Source: Allodiplogaster sudhausi (Eukaryota > Nematoda > Chromadorea > Rhabditida > Diplogasteridae). From it: a stretch of 64,000 bases of DNA. Under the pieces are notes generated by a model. That model made no database searches, was not told the origin of the DNA, and saw nothing but the letters and a program-made list of their open reading frames with translations. How positions within the stretch are numbered: position 1 is the first letter of the stretch; every line of letters begins with the position of its first letter. Shown in pieces: positions 9,848 to 20,576 of this stretch. The translations under genes were made by a program, and so were the position numbers. The stretch is from positions 7,656,001 through 7,720,000 of the forward strand of contig CALZFC010000001.1 in NCBI GenBank assembly GCA_945643635.1, given 5' to 3'.

Positions 9848-10015
9848 AAAAGGAAAACAAGAAACAAACTTTTGAATGTTAAATGATACTAAGGAAATTT
9901 GTAAAAGTATTCTGTGTGTATTATATGAAAAGAAAAAGGAAAACAAGAAACAAACTTTTAAATGTTAAATGAAATTAAGGAAAGTTGGAAAAGTATTCCG
10001 TGTGTAATATATGAA
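9848..10015. repeat. Approx. 84 bp tandem duplication in the leader
   Basis: Two adjacent copies, each carrying AAAAAGGAAAACAAGAAAC near the start and a TGAAA-type end, with about ten differences between them. Confidence 0.75.
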
Positions 10016-11593
10016 ACAATGAAAAATTAAAAAAATTTAAAAATAAACTGAAAGGGAAAATTTGATTCAAAAAAATATAAGACGAAAACTGGCAAGAATT
10101 TTTCCCCCGACTATATAATTTAATATAATAAGCACGGATTAAAATGCTATTTAATGAAAATTAGAATATTATTTGTTACCGGATTTGTAGAGTTGCGGTG
10201 CCAGGTTGGGTGCAATGAAGAACAGGAAGCTGCGTGCGGGTGGTTGCTGCGCTTGCTCGAGGTCAGAATGACCGGGTGGGGCAGAGAGTGGTTGGGGCCT
10301 AATTAATGAGAGATATGGAGAGAGAAAGAAAGAAAGGACGATCTAGCTAGGTGGAGATTGTTGACGATTTTCCCTGCCAGCTGAACTGGCTGGTATGCAA
10401 ATGTTGTGTGCGCCGTCTAATCTGACAGGCGCACTGAGCCTAATATCATCAATCTTGACCCAGTTGGAGGCAGCGGGCAGCAGCGAGAGTAAATGAGACG
10501 AGAAAGATATAAGATACATATGAGATAGAGTAAGTTAGACAGAGAAAGAGAGAAAATGTGGCTCTCTGTTGTTTACTCTGTGTGCCTCTAATGCCTGGTG
10601 GCTGATAGTCAAATGAGAGATTCGATCGGCTGCGACCGGGTACTCTCGGCCATAGGCAATTAATCAAGGCCAGCGGCGTAGAGATAGAGAGAGAGTGTGT
10701 ACGCCTGCATCAGAGAAAGAAACAACGAGAGATAATAGAGAGAGATGTTGAGAAATATACATACAGATATATAGAGATATACATACATATAGCAATTTGT
10801 ACGACATATATATAAATAAGAGAGGATGAGAGAGGGATAGGATACCAGCACTGTAAACAAAACAAGAAAAAACAAATACCCGAAACAGTGCTGGTTGCAC
10901 TTCTACAAAACGGCTTAGGCGGAACGAGCATACACATTTCTCTAAAGGTACTCCAGCCAGCGTGGAATGAACGTCACACTTTTACCTCTATTTTAGCTAT
11001 CCTTCTAATCGTATCCATCAAAGCTATTGGTAGAGAGATTGTCCGCTATCACCAAAATAAAACCCAGTTGCTAACTCCGTTTGCCTATCCTAGTTTGGAC
11101 TATAGAGAGACTTACATATGAATTCGAGGGCGGTAAGCGCCATCCCAGGCTACCGCCTTGCCTAGCCACTGTAGGAGGAGAGGAACTACAGTGGATACAG
11201 CTACCTTGGGGGCCCTCGTCTGCTCTATGGGGATTCTAGGATGGAGGTGCCCAGCCTTGCAGCTCCCCGTGCTGCAAGTTACTATCCACTTGGGTCACTC
11301 TCAATAGGTGGGACGTGCTACCACCGGCAAATAACGCTTACCTTATAACCAAATAAACGGAGTCATTCCAAAACACGAAACATGCTACTGGGGGGTGACT
11401 AGTTAACTCAGACAATCTAACCTAGAACCTAGGAGTGTGAGTTCACCGGCTAGAGGCTCAAGAGTTCACTAGATTATGTTAGTCCTTGTGAACAAGTATA
11501 GTTTAAATATTAAAAATTTTGAATGAAATAATTTTTGGTAAAAAAAATTAATTTACTTGTTCACTGGGCTTCCCTCTTGCCCCTGCGGCAAGA

Positions 11594-11612
11594 GTTCGAC
11601 CCGGGACCTCCA
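11594..11612 (-). promoter_or_regulatory. Primer-binding site
   Basis: Directly after the 5' LTR the minus strand reads TGGAGGTCCCGGGTCGAAC. It starts with TGG, complementary to a tRNA CCA end, with no spacer. The sequence resembles a tRNA 3' end, but its GTTCGA lies closer to the CCA than in a standard T arm, so I could not name the primer tRNA. Confidence 0.6.
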
Positions 11613-11848
11613 TGTAAGAAGCCAGGCCGCCTAAAGCCTGACTCCTCATCTAGATATATCAATGTGTAATTACCGACCTGATAATATGCCTCCTGGCTTG
11701 CGGTCGGTGCTCGAACCAGCCGCGTTGCAGTCGTGCAGAGCCCCTCTCTGGCGCGCCCTCTCCCGAGGGGGCGGAGCGTAGAGAGGGAGAGAGTGTGTGC
11801 GGCCGTTAGGCGGCCGAGAGAGTGTATGTGGGTGCGCGGGTTTCAACA
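11613..11848 (-). repeat. 5' LTR of the retroelement
   Basis: Same 236 bp as 2247-2482, followed on its right by the ATCG duplication. It should contain the element's promoter for minus-strand transcription. Confidence 0.95.
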
Positions 11849-11852
11849 ATCG
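11849..11852. repeat. Target-site duplication ATCG, right side of LTR element
   Basis: Matches 2243-2246 exactly and abuts the LTR CA end. Confidence 0.85.
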
Positions 11853-12640
11853 TCATGTTTCTCTCCCTTTCTCGTTTCACTCCCACACTTCCTCTCTCTC
11901 GCTTTCTCTCACTCTCTTACTCAGTAGGTTAGTCTTTCTCTCTTTCTCGCTCTTTATCTTATTCTCTCTTTCTTTTTCTTGCTCTGCACTTCCTTTTTAT
12001 TATTAAATTGCAGCTCATAATTAAACTTTTGTTTTTTTTTCCTTTCTTTTTTTATCTATTTATTTATTTCATTTTTTATCATTTATTATACTAATTTTCA
12101 AAGGATTTTTCACCTCATTTTCTCTCTTAAAAAAACTAAAACTGGAATCTGTGCAGGATGGATGAGAATGACGATGAAGAGAGAAGAAGATCGAGGTCAG
12201 CGGAGGAGAAGAACGACGGCGAAATGTGCAGGTTAGAGCTCTACTTTTCGCTTTCGAAGAGTTCGGGCGCATTAGTGTGCATCCGTATTTCCATCGGTTT
12301 TATATTATTTTTATTTTATTTTATTTTATTTTTTAAATTCTGGGCTCTGGAACATGGGAATTTATATAAGGGTACTGTATTTTATTGTATTTTTTTATTT
12401 TTCACAGTACTTTCTCTCTTTAAGCAGTCTAAATCTGGAATCTGTTCAGAACAGTTACAACTGGAGAAGAAGACGAGAGCAGCAGCAACATGAGAGGGTT
12501 AGCACTCTTTTCGCATTCGAAGACTGCAGGGGCTATAACTTGCTTCAATATATCCATACATTATTTTATTTTGTTTTATTTTTAAATCCTGGGCTGTGAA
12601 GCATGCGTGTCATGCAAGGCAGTTCTATTCAATTTATAAC

Positions 12641-12710
12641 TTCCTAGCATAGACGGTAGTGCTGTAGACTGCAAAGCAGATGATTCGAGTTTGAATCTCA
12701 TGAGAGACAT
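12641..12710 (+). repeat. tRNA-like repeat, copy 1
   Basis: Begins TTCCTAGCATAGACGGTAG (A-box-like), has CTGCAAA in the anticodon-loop position, and GAGTTTGAATCTC as a B-box. Stem pairing is poor, so it is a tRNA-derived relic rather than a working tRNA. Confidence 0.5.
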
Positions 12711-12789
12711 TCTTCTTTTTTTTCTTTTAAACTTATTTTGAAGACCTTTGCATTCCTCCCACTACTTCCTTTGACTTGACTCAACATTA

Positions 12790-12880
12790 TCTCTCTCTCT
12801 CTCTCTTTTTCTCTCTCTCTCACTCTCTGTCTCTGTATCTCTCCTTCGCTCCTACTCTCCTTCTATTCTCTGTATCTCTC
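12790..12880. repeat. CT-rich microsatellite
   Basis: Interrupted (TC)n run within the duplicated intronic unit. Confidence 0.8.
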
Positions 12881-13060
12881 CTTCGACCCTGCTCTCTATC
12901 TCTCCACTCTACCATGCTGGTCGGTAACTTAAGTGTATTGAAAAAGTCAGGAAATAAACGAGTAAAAAGTCTTACTTTTGCTTATTTTTAATAGTCGTGT
13001 TCTATATTTGAGTTGTTTAGGAAGTATCGTCTTACAAGACGATGCTGTTTGAACTTAAAA

Positions 13061-13130
13061 GTTCTTAGCTTAAACGGTAGAGGGCTTGAATGGCAAGCAG
13101 ATAGTCATCTTTCTATCATCTGATGAGGAT
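13061..13130 (+). repeat. tRNA-like repeat, copy 2
   Basis: GTTCTTAGCTTAAACGGTAG is followed by a degenerate anticodon region and TGATGAGGAT; the B-box is decayed. Confidence 0.4.
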
Positions 13131-13172
13131 AATGTATTGATTGTTTTCTTTTCTTTCTTTCTCTCTACGTCT

Positions 13173-13205
<33 letters not shown>

Positions 13206-13636
13206 TTCTTTCTCTGTCTCTCTCTCTCGCTCGGTAGACTCTCTTTCTTGCTCTTAATCTTACTCTCTCTTTCTTTTCCTTGCTGTGCATTTCCCTCTCT
13301 ATTATTAAATTGCAGCTCATAATTAAACTTTTTTTTATTTCTTTTGCATGTCTTTATTTACTAATTTTTAAAGGATTTTTCACCTTATTTTCTCTCTAAA
13401 AAACTAAAACTGTAATCTGTGCAGGCCGGACATGTATTGCGAGGGAGTGACAAGAGGAAGCGGGTCTGTCGACGATAACTACAGCAGCACAAACGGGTTA
13501 GCACTTTGTTTTTTTTTAATTAGAAGAAGACAACAGGGGCTTCCTTAGGTTATTTCATTTTCTTTAATTTTTTTTATTTTAAAATCGTAGGCTATGGATC
13601 GTGGGTGTCTTGCAAGGCAGTTCTCTTCAATCTTAT

Positions 13637-13710
13637 AAGTTCTTAGCTAAAACGATAATTGTTTGGGCTGGTAAGCACAAGATCGGAGTTCGAATCTGAT
13701 GAGAAACAAT
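13637..13710 (+). repeat. tRNA-like repeat, copy 3
   Basis: GTTCTTAGCTAAAACGATA and a good B-box, GGAGTTCGAATCTG. Its upstream flank (CTTGCAAGGCAGTTCT) matches that of copy 1, showing a larger duplicated unit. Confidence 0.5.
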
Positions 13711-14102
13711 ATTCTGCATTTTTTCAAAATTATTTCAAAAGACCTGATGTAATTTTTTTAACATAAGCGACAGTGACTGAAGAACGAGTCGAAAATGACA
13801 GCACCATCAGGTATGCATGTAATTTTTTTTTAGCAACAAATCACAAAGGCAATTAAAATGCAATTTTTCGATCAGAAATCAGCTTTATTGGGGAAAAATT
13901 CCATTTTTCAGACAAAAAAACTTTTCTCTGAGCAGTCCGGTGTTATGGGATTGCGCAAATTGCTGTGCAGGCCGGGGTAGGGGGGGGGGGGCGCGTGAGG
14001 AGTTCAACACATCAAATGCACCGGTCTTGTTGGGAACTACTCGCTACATCTTTCATTCTTTCTCACTCTCTCTATTCTATATTTATGCTATTTGTAATTA
14101 AA

Positions 14103-14172
14103 GGTTCCTAGCTTAAACGGTAGTAGGCTTGACTGGTAATCAGATGGTCGGGGTTTTGTCATATGATGAGGA
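14103..14172 (+). repeat. tRNA-like repeat, copy 4
   Basis: GGTTCCTAGCTTAAACGGTAG followed by TTGACTGGTAATCAG, a recognisable anticodon stem-loop. The B-box is degenerate. Confidence 0.45.
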
Positions 14173-14199
14173 TATTGTATTGATTGTTTTCTTTTCTTT

Positions 14200-14240
<41 letters not shown>

Positions 14241-14603
14241 GCCATGCTGGCAGATTGTATGGAATATATTAAATTTTTATGTCAGTATACTGATTCTCTC
14301 TGAATTTCAAACGAGAACGTATTTATGATTTCCATACTGAATAATTTGGCATGATAATTTTAATCAATGTCCTGTGGGCGAGCATTTGTAGTTCTTTTGA
14401 CTTAATTTAAATAAACATCGAGAGTGGTGAGCTGCATCTGAAACTTGTAAAACAAAATGAGATTTTTATTATAACTAAAATTATTAATTTTAAAAAAAAA
14501 TTAAAATTATAATACGATTAGGCCTTTTGAAATTATATTCATTTATATTTAATAAAATTGACAAGTAATTGTCATTATAAATCCTTTTTCTTACTATATT
14601 CGA

Positions 14604-14885
14604 ATGTTTAAGTCATTTTCCCGACTGAAGCAAGTTCTTCTTCCTGGAATGACAACCCCGGCAATCGACAAGTTCTACGACAACTTGTATGACCACAATG
14701 TTTTCAAGGATATGATGTCAACAGAGCCACTCGGGTCTTTCAAGGGACTCAGTTGGAGAAAACTTCCCCTTATCCGCATGCGAACAAACCACCTAACGAG
14801 TTCACCCAGATCGAAAGTGGGAGTGACTTTTTCATTGAAATCTAGACCAGAATTGAAAGATCTTTTTGTTTGTAATCCCTATTAA
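14604..14885 (+). CDS. Unrecognised 93-codon ORF
   Basis: An open frame from ATG to TAA in AT-rich surroundings, with balanced composition (MFKSFSRLKQ start, PAIDKFYDNLYDHNVF middle, CNPY end). It has no signal peptide or membrane segment and no motif I know. It is the only coding-like stretch between the exon array and the 15.3 kb repeats, so it could be the last exon of the upstream gene or a relic of a mobile element. Confidence 0.3.
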   Translation: MFKSFSRLKQVLLPGMTTPAIDKFYDNLYDHNVFKDMMSTEPLGSFKGLSWRKLPLIRMRTNHLTSSPRSKVGVTFSLKSRPELKDLFVCNPY

Positions 14886-15335
14886 ATAAGAACATTACGA
14901 ATTACATGGTCTAAGACGATAATTTATTTTTTCAAAGTTCATCAATATCTTCAATTGAAACTTGTGAAGAAACTTCTTTTCTTGAACCTTTTATTATTTA
15001 TACTTTTTTTCTTGAGACTATCTTGTGAGGACAAGTTTTTAAATGGTTTTTTTTTTATCCATTGTTTCTTTTGGTTGAATGTTGCCATTGCACTTATATT
15101 GGCTGAAATATCAATGTAAAATTTTGCTTTTTGTTCCTGTATTCATTTCTTGCGAAACATCAGACATGTGAAACTAAAATAAATCAACCGATGGTAATTT
15201 ATACGTGTTCACATTAAACAACAATCACAATAAAAAGTTAAAATTTGACAAGTTCTCAATCACATTAATCCTCCATTTCGCGAGCACTGTCATCCATAAA
15301 ACTGCTTAAACCTGCATAAGACGAATCAAATGTAC
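14886..15335. other. AT-rich intergenic DNA
   Basis: No exon-like segment, hairpin or repeat was recognised here. Confidence 0.5.
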
Positions 15336-17882
15336 CGACCCATTTTGTTCGGAGTCGCGCGCGAGCAAACCGTTTTGCGCGATTTTATATAACCCCCAAT
15401 TAAACAAAACCTATGCTAGGACATAGCGCGCACTCCAAGGGAGATAATGGGCAAAGATACTGAAACCAGGTCCCCCCATAGCTCCGCTAGTTAGAGAATC
15501 TACTTAGCATTGCTTGTTCAATATTTACTGGGTTTGCGCGGAGCGGCGTGGTGGAGTTGAGATTTTCGAGTGGGGTTTTTTTTAGGATGGTAAATGAATG
15601 TTGGGGCTACGTTTTGATATGGGTTTGGTTTTTTTGGGATTTGGGTTTGGGGTCGGCGCCAGCGGCCAAAGTTGCAACGTTTTGGCGCGCGCTTGCGTTG
15701 GGTTGGCGAGTTTGAGCGATTGGATATTTTGAACGGAGAGGAATTGGGGAACGAAAAAAATATGAGTCGATAGCCCATGTCTTAATTATTAAGATTCCTG
15801 GTTGGTTTGTTGATAGTGCCTCAGGGGTGGCCAGGGGGCGTGGCCAAATTTTGACCCCCTTTTTTGGCTCGGTTTTTGCTCACTAACTTGAATTTTCAAA
15901 ATTAACTTTTTCTCTTTCCGAAATATATGATGTAGTTTTTCACGGCGCATGTTTTGATATATAGATTGTTGGGCTAAATACATTGGGTCATATCGATCGG
16001 GGGCAAAAACAGGCGGACCCATTTTGTTAGGGGCGAACCTTTCAAAAATCAATACTCGGAGATTTCGGATTGGAGCGAGACGGGACATTCAGAATATTGT
16101 TTAGTTTTACGAGAGCTTTGGAATGAGCCTACTCCAGTTTGGCTGGGTTCCGGAAAAGGTGTCCTGAGGGGGCCGTGAAATGTCAAATTTTTGGGAGGCC
16201 CTTTCCGCGGCTGTTTTTTCTCGGGGATTGGTATTATGCCTACATGTTATATATCATTCTGTAGCTCTGGAGATGGCGAACAAATGTCTCATACAAACCA
16301 TGTTCATATATTTACGTTTTTGATCTACTTTTGGTCCGAGAATGTTTAGGCCACTTTTTCGACCTTAGCTATCACTGATACTTTTTGGGGCATATTTTTA
16401 TTCGAATAGAGCCAAAAATTAGCTATCGAATGATAGGTTGTTAGTCGGTATTCGTTTTATTCGAGAAATGAATTATTTTTTGGCTTTTTGGTACATTTTC
16501 ATCGCACGCAGATATCCTACCGACCCGGGTTCGGAGTCGCGCGGGGGCAAACCCTTTTGCGCGTTTTTATATGACCCCCAAAGCAAAGTTCTTAATGCTA
16601 GGACATAGCGCACACTCCAAGGGAGATAATGGGCAAAGATACTGAAAGCAGGTCCCCCCATAGCTCCGCTAGTTAGATTAGAGAATCTACTTAGCATTGC
16701 TTGTGGTTTATTTACCGGGTTTGCGGGGAGCGGCGTGGTGGCCGGTGGGGGTGAGATTTTGGGGTGTGGTATTTTTAGGATGGAAAATGAATATTGGGGC
16801 TACGTTTTGGTATTGGTTTGGGATTTTTGGGATTTGGGTTTGGGGTGGCGCCAGCGGCCAAAGTTGCAACTTTTTGACGCGAGGTTGCGCTGGGTTGGCC
16901 ACTTTGAGCGATTGTATCTTTTGTTTCGGAGAAGATGGGAAGCTGAAAAAAATAGTCACTGATAGGGCATATCTTCAAGATTAATAGGACACAAATTGGG
17001 CGAATTCCACCCGAGGGTCTTTGAAGTGGGCGTGGCCAAAGTTTTACCCCGTTTTTTGACCCTTTTTTGCTCTGTATTTGCTCACTAACTCAAATTGTCA
17101 AAATTAACTTTTTCTCTTTCCGACATATATGATGTAGTTATTCACGGCGCATGCACTGATATATACATTGTGGAAAAAAAGACATTGGGTCATATCGATC
17201 GGGGGCAAAAACTGGCGGACCCATTTTGTTAGGAGCGAACATTTGAAAAATCAATACTCGCAGAATAAGGAATGGAGCGGGAAGGCACATACAGAACATT
17301 GTTCAGTGTTTGGAGAGCTTTGAAATGAGCCTACTCCCGTTTGGCTGGGATTCCGGGAAAGTACCCTAAGGGGGCCGTGAAATGTCAAATTTTTGGGAGG
17401 TCATTTCCGCATCTGTTTTTTCTCGGATGTTGGAGTTATGGCAACGTGTTATATATCATTCTGTAGCTTTTGCGAAGGTGAACAAATGCCTCATACAAAA
17501 CTTTTTCATACAACGACGTTGTTGATCTACTTTTGGTCCGAGAATGTTCAGGCCACTTTTTCGACCTTAGCTATCACTGACACTTTTTGGGGCATATTTT
17601 TATTCGAATAGAGCCTAAAATTAGATATCGAATAGTAGGTCAATCATGTCATTTGGCCCAGGCATATTCGAGATATGAATTATTTTGTGGCTTTTTGGTA
17701 CATTTTCATCGAACGCAGATATCCTATACCGACCCAGGTTCGGAGTCGCTCGCTGGCAAACCCTTTTGCGCGCTTTTGTGTGAACCCTAATTAAACAAAA
17801 CCAATGCTAGGACATAGCGGAGACTCCAAGGGAGATAATGGGCAAAGATACTGAAACCAGGTCCTCCCATAGCTCCGCTAGT
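15336..17882. repeat. Tandem repeat, about 1.2 kb unit, slightly over two copies
   Basis: Units begin near 15336, 16510 and 17730 at the block containing TTCGGAGTCGC, followed by GCTAGGACATAGCG and CCATAGCTCCGCTAGTTAGA. The body contains a conserved GGTCATATCGATCGGGGGCA. Copies differ by substitutions and small indels. ORFs inside are short and differ between copies, so it appears non-coding. Confidence 0.85.
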
Positions 17883-20030
17883 TCATAAACCTACACATGA
17901 CATGTGGCCACCCGCTGCAGGAAAGATATTATTTCATAGTCAAGGTGTTCATGCTCATGGGAAAGATTACGTAGTATTCATCCGGTTTTGTTCTTGATCT
18001 CCAGAGTTCTTAAGCGGTTATTTTTCTCGCAAAACAAGCGATCTTCGCTCTCGACGCTCGGAGTTCAAGAAACTTGGTTTCTGTTTTCTTATCTCGAATG
18101 TTTTCAAGAGAGAAGCTCCACCTCTTCTTTTCACGTTGGCTTTCTACAGCCCGCAGAACGATACCTAACTACTCAAATTTGCCTCCTAACCAACTGACAA
18201 CTCGTAACATAGCTCCAAACTCTTAAAAAATATTTTTAGTCTTTAAAGAGAATACAGAAAATTATCAACTATGATCACTATATGATTCTGTCATTGAATA
18301 GGATCGCCTTCTTTTTAATGATCATTTGCCGCTTAAGTAATAATTTGTATTATTGAGGTTCATCCTATTTTATTTTGTTGAATATCTTTTTTTTTCTACT
18401 TAATAAGGAAATACTACGTTTATAATGTCTACGAGATAACACTAGTTTTTCTTTCGACGTGATTTTATTTTTCTTTCCAAAACCTTTGAAAATGCCAAAT
18501 GAATTCCCGCATTCGGGTGAAAGAAGGCTGGCAAAGCTGTGCGATAAGCTCAATATGCCAACAGTATCATGCTGTCTACAACACATCAGAAATAGTACGA
18601 GAAGTTGTAGGATGATAAAAAAAAGCAAATCTCCCTTCATATAGTAAGCGCATAAAGCGAGGCAACGCCTATTCGCATCCGATCTCTGAACCTCTCTTGG
18701 GGAAGGGAGTTCAGAAAAAAAAACCTTGCACATTCAAATATTAAAATGTTTGGCGACAATTTACATATAATTTTAAGAATTTTCAATAGAGAATTAAAAC
18801 TCCGCGTTTGGGCGTCGGTATTCCTTAATTCCTTTTATGATTGCTGATAATTAATATCGTTCAGAAACATGCGACTTTTCTCCCCTGTTCGTCTACTCTT
18901 GGCAACGACGGTTTTATATGCAATTCAGAAAGGCACTGCAGATGCTGGAAAAGTTCACAGACTCTTAAAAGGTTGGCTTAGAGAGTCGAGTGAAATATAA
19001 ACGAACACTATATAATTGAGACATAATGCAAGTTTTACGCAGGTTCAGCATGGAATATGGTTAAACTTCACTCAAATTCTGAGTCATGACGGTTTTAAAT
19101 TATTAAAAACAATCATGGAAGTTTGTCAATGGGTATAGCATGAGAAAGTCAAATAAGAAAGTTTGAAAAAGCTCTGAAGAATTTGTTATTCTCGCACTTT
19201 TATTCAGCCGAAAGTTTCGTCATTCATCTCATAAGGTCCACTTTTGCTCGAACAGTTTGGAGCCTATCAAACTATCACTAAGTGCCTACATATAAGAAAC
19301 CTATGCATAACATGTATGTAGATAGATAGAGAATAGTTCGACAAAAGGAAATCCAAAAGGTCTCTCCAAATTCAAGAAATACTTCATCGAAATGTAACTG
19401 ATGGTGAGCGCAAATTGAAACATTAATTAACTTTTGATTTGAATACTTAAATATGTAAGTATGTTTGTTATAGAAAAACGCCACGATGTCTCACACGCGA
19501 CATCAAGTCCCGCGGCAATCACTCTGTACGTTGACTGCGGACCTGCTCAAAGGCTTTTACGTATGTTCCTTCAGATAAAAAAAAATGTCTAAAGGTTAAG
19601 ATGGAAAAAGCTGTTCAAAAATTATAAAAGATTTGACTGACTTTTGGCAAACAAATTCCAATTCACATGGGAGTCAACTTCCTTCAGCTTACAATCAGCA
19701 TACAATTCATCTCCACCTCAGTTTATTTCGATAGCAGCTTAAGCAGCAGCACACGATGTTCTACGGTAGTCACCAGGAAAATAGAGCGTGCAAGAGAAGA
19801 GACAAGGATTTAAGCTCCCAAGATGGCCTTCCTTAACCAAATAGGCATGCAGAAGTAGTATATGAGTAATTGCCAGTAATAACATGCGTGATCTTCAAAA
19901 CAGGCCGCTGCGAGACGACTAAGAATATCCGCATTCACCCGCATCGGTACTTCAGTCTCGGCAACGCGGGGACGCCGAATCGCACCTCTTCTTGTCCATG
20001 TGCATAAACCGTTGTTATCAAAGTTTTAGT
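17883..20030 (+). repeat. Segmental duplication, copy I
   Basis: Collinear with 24725-29330 over many short conserved blocks, for example TTATTTCATAGT and GAGGTTCATCCTATTTTATTTT, the exons of the secreted-protein gene, and the upstream AAATGAATTCC block. This copy lacks the foldback element found in the other. Confidence 0.75.
18869..20007 (+). CDS. Small secreted protein, copy I
   Basis: Not a family I recognise. Exon 1 (18869-18971) starts right after GTTCAGAAAC, a plausible spliced-leader acceptor, and encodes a signal peptide (MRLFSPVRLLLATTVLYAIQ) with likely cleavage near TADAG. Exon 2 (19474-19560) encodes a segment with ITLYVDCGPAQRLL. Exon 3 (19904-20007) joins in phase and encodes RCETTKNIRIHPHRYFSLG, ending NRTSSCPCA before TAA. 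The mature product would be a basic, secreted peptide of about 80 residues with four Cys. Differences from the paralogue at 28171 fall mostly at third positions or in multiples of three, indicating coding selection. The region 19720-19850, open in the paralogue, is broken by stops here. Confidence 0.55.
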
Positions 20031-20045
20031 CAATCATATTGAAAA

Positions 20046-20152
20046 ATAGTACCCCTCCCTCTAATAGAACCCCCCTCTAATAGTGCCCCCTCTCGCAAGC
20101 AGATTGAAAAATTGTGCCCTCGGGGGCACTAATAGAGAAAATACGGTATTTG
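20046..20152. repeat. Transposon-end-like block with repeated CTCTAATAG motif
   Basis: Contains CCCTCTAATAGAACCCCCC and CTCTAATAGTGCCCCC in tandem and ends ACTAATAGAGAAAATACGGTA. This looks like one terminal inverted repeat of a DNA transposon; no partner end was found nearby. Confidence 0.4.
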
Positions 20153-20576
20153 AAAAGCGCCATACAAGTAAAGAAGATGGGAAACAAAGCAATATCGCAA
20201 TTTAGGAAGCAAGCTAAATATTTGCAGCAGTATGAGTGATAGCTCTGTCCTACGTTTAGTAATCGGATATTTTCGAATTAGTAATCAAACCTTTCAAACT
20301 TACGAAAAATGAAAAATTCTCAAATCTTTCCATTCGTTTCAAAGAAATCAAGGTTAAATTAGAGACTTTTCGAAACTTTGAAAGTGAACATATTACTTGC
20401 AAATTTTCATGACTTTAATTCAATCTATTTCAAAATCTTAATATCATAATGCAGTTTGATAGTTTTTCAGTTAATCGAATATTATTGTGAAGGCTGCATA
20501 TAAATGGTAGGTTTTATCTGCCGAAGGGGAAAGAGAGAGGGCGAAAGGGGAGTGTGAGAATAGAGAGTGGGACCAT

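Larger units (their letters stand above)
9612..11612 (-). other. Long non-coding 5' leader of the retroelement
   Basis: Two kilobases between the 5' LTR and the Gag ATG with no convincing ORF. It contains a roughly 84 bp tandem duplication (9848-10015), a GA/CT-rich part (10310-10860), and a stem-rich block at 11120-11470 near the primer-binding site. A packaging or internal-initiation role is plausible but unproven. Confidence 0.55.
2247..11848 (-). mobile_element. Ty3/gypsy-class LTR retroelement with an internal envelope-like module
   Basis: A 9602 bp element on the minus strand, bounded by 236 bp direct repeats that I read as identical, each TG...CA on both strands, with an ATCG target duplication. 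Order in the direction of transcription: 5' LTR 11613-11848, primer-binding site, a 2 kb leader, an ORF with Gag, glycoprotein-like module, protease and the first part of reverse transcriptase (9611-4767), a second ORF with the rest of reverse transcriptase, RNase H and integrase (5317-2717), polypurine tract, 3' LTR 2247-2482. Integrase at the end of pol is the Ty3/gypsy order. Identical LTRs imply a recent insertion. The break between the ORFs lies in a T7 run. Confidence 0.93.
12158..13497 (+). other. Series of short acidic exons in a tandemly duplicated exon-intron array
   Basis: Three segments look like exons: 12158-12230, 12437-12494 and 13425-13497. Each follows an acceptor (GTGCAG or GTTCAG) and ends before a GTTAG donor, and all three are open in the same phase (two bases carried over). 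They encode low-complexity acidic or Gly/Ser-rich peptides (DENDDEERRRSRSAEEK; TTGEEDESSSN; TRGSGSVDDNYSS). The introns before the first and third are clearly duplicates (12100-12157 against 13367-13424, including AAGGATTTTTCACCT), although the exons differ. A possible further exon ends at 13811. A gene with rapidly diverging exons is likely; start, end and function are unknown. Confidence 0.35.

Noticed and set aside
12641..12710. Functional tRNA-Cys gene (CTGCAAA loop)
   Set aside because: Anticodon stem and acceptor stem do not pair well, and sister copies have different, decayed loops.
16697..16984. Trp/Gly-rich ORF in the 1.2 kb repeat
   Set aside because: Not conserved between repeat units; frames and stops change from copy to copy.
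15336..17882. CRISPR-like or rRNA array
   Set aside because: Unit length of 1.2 kb, divergence between copies and no rRNA core motif; a eukaryotic tandem repeat is simpler.
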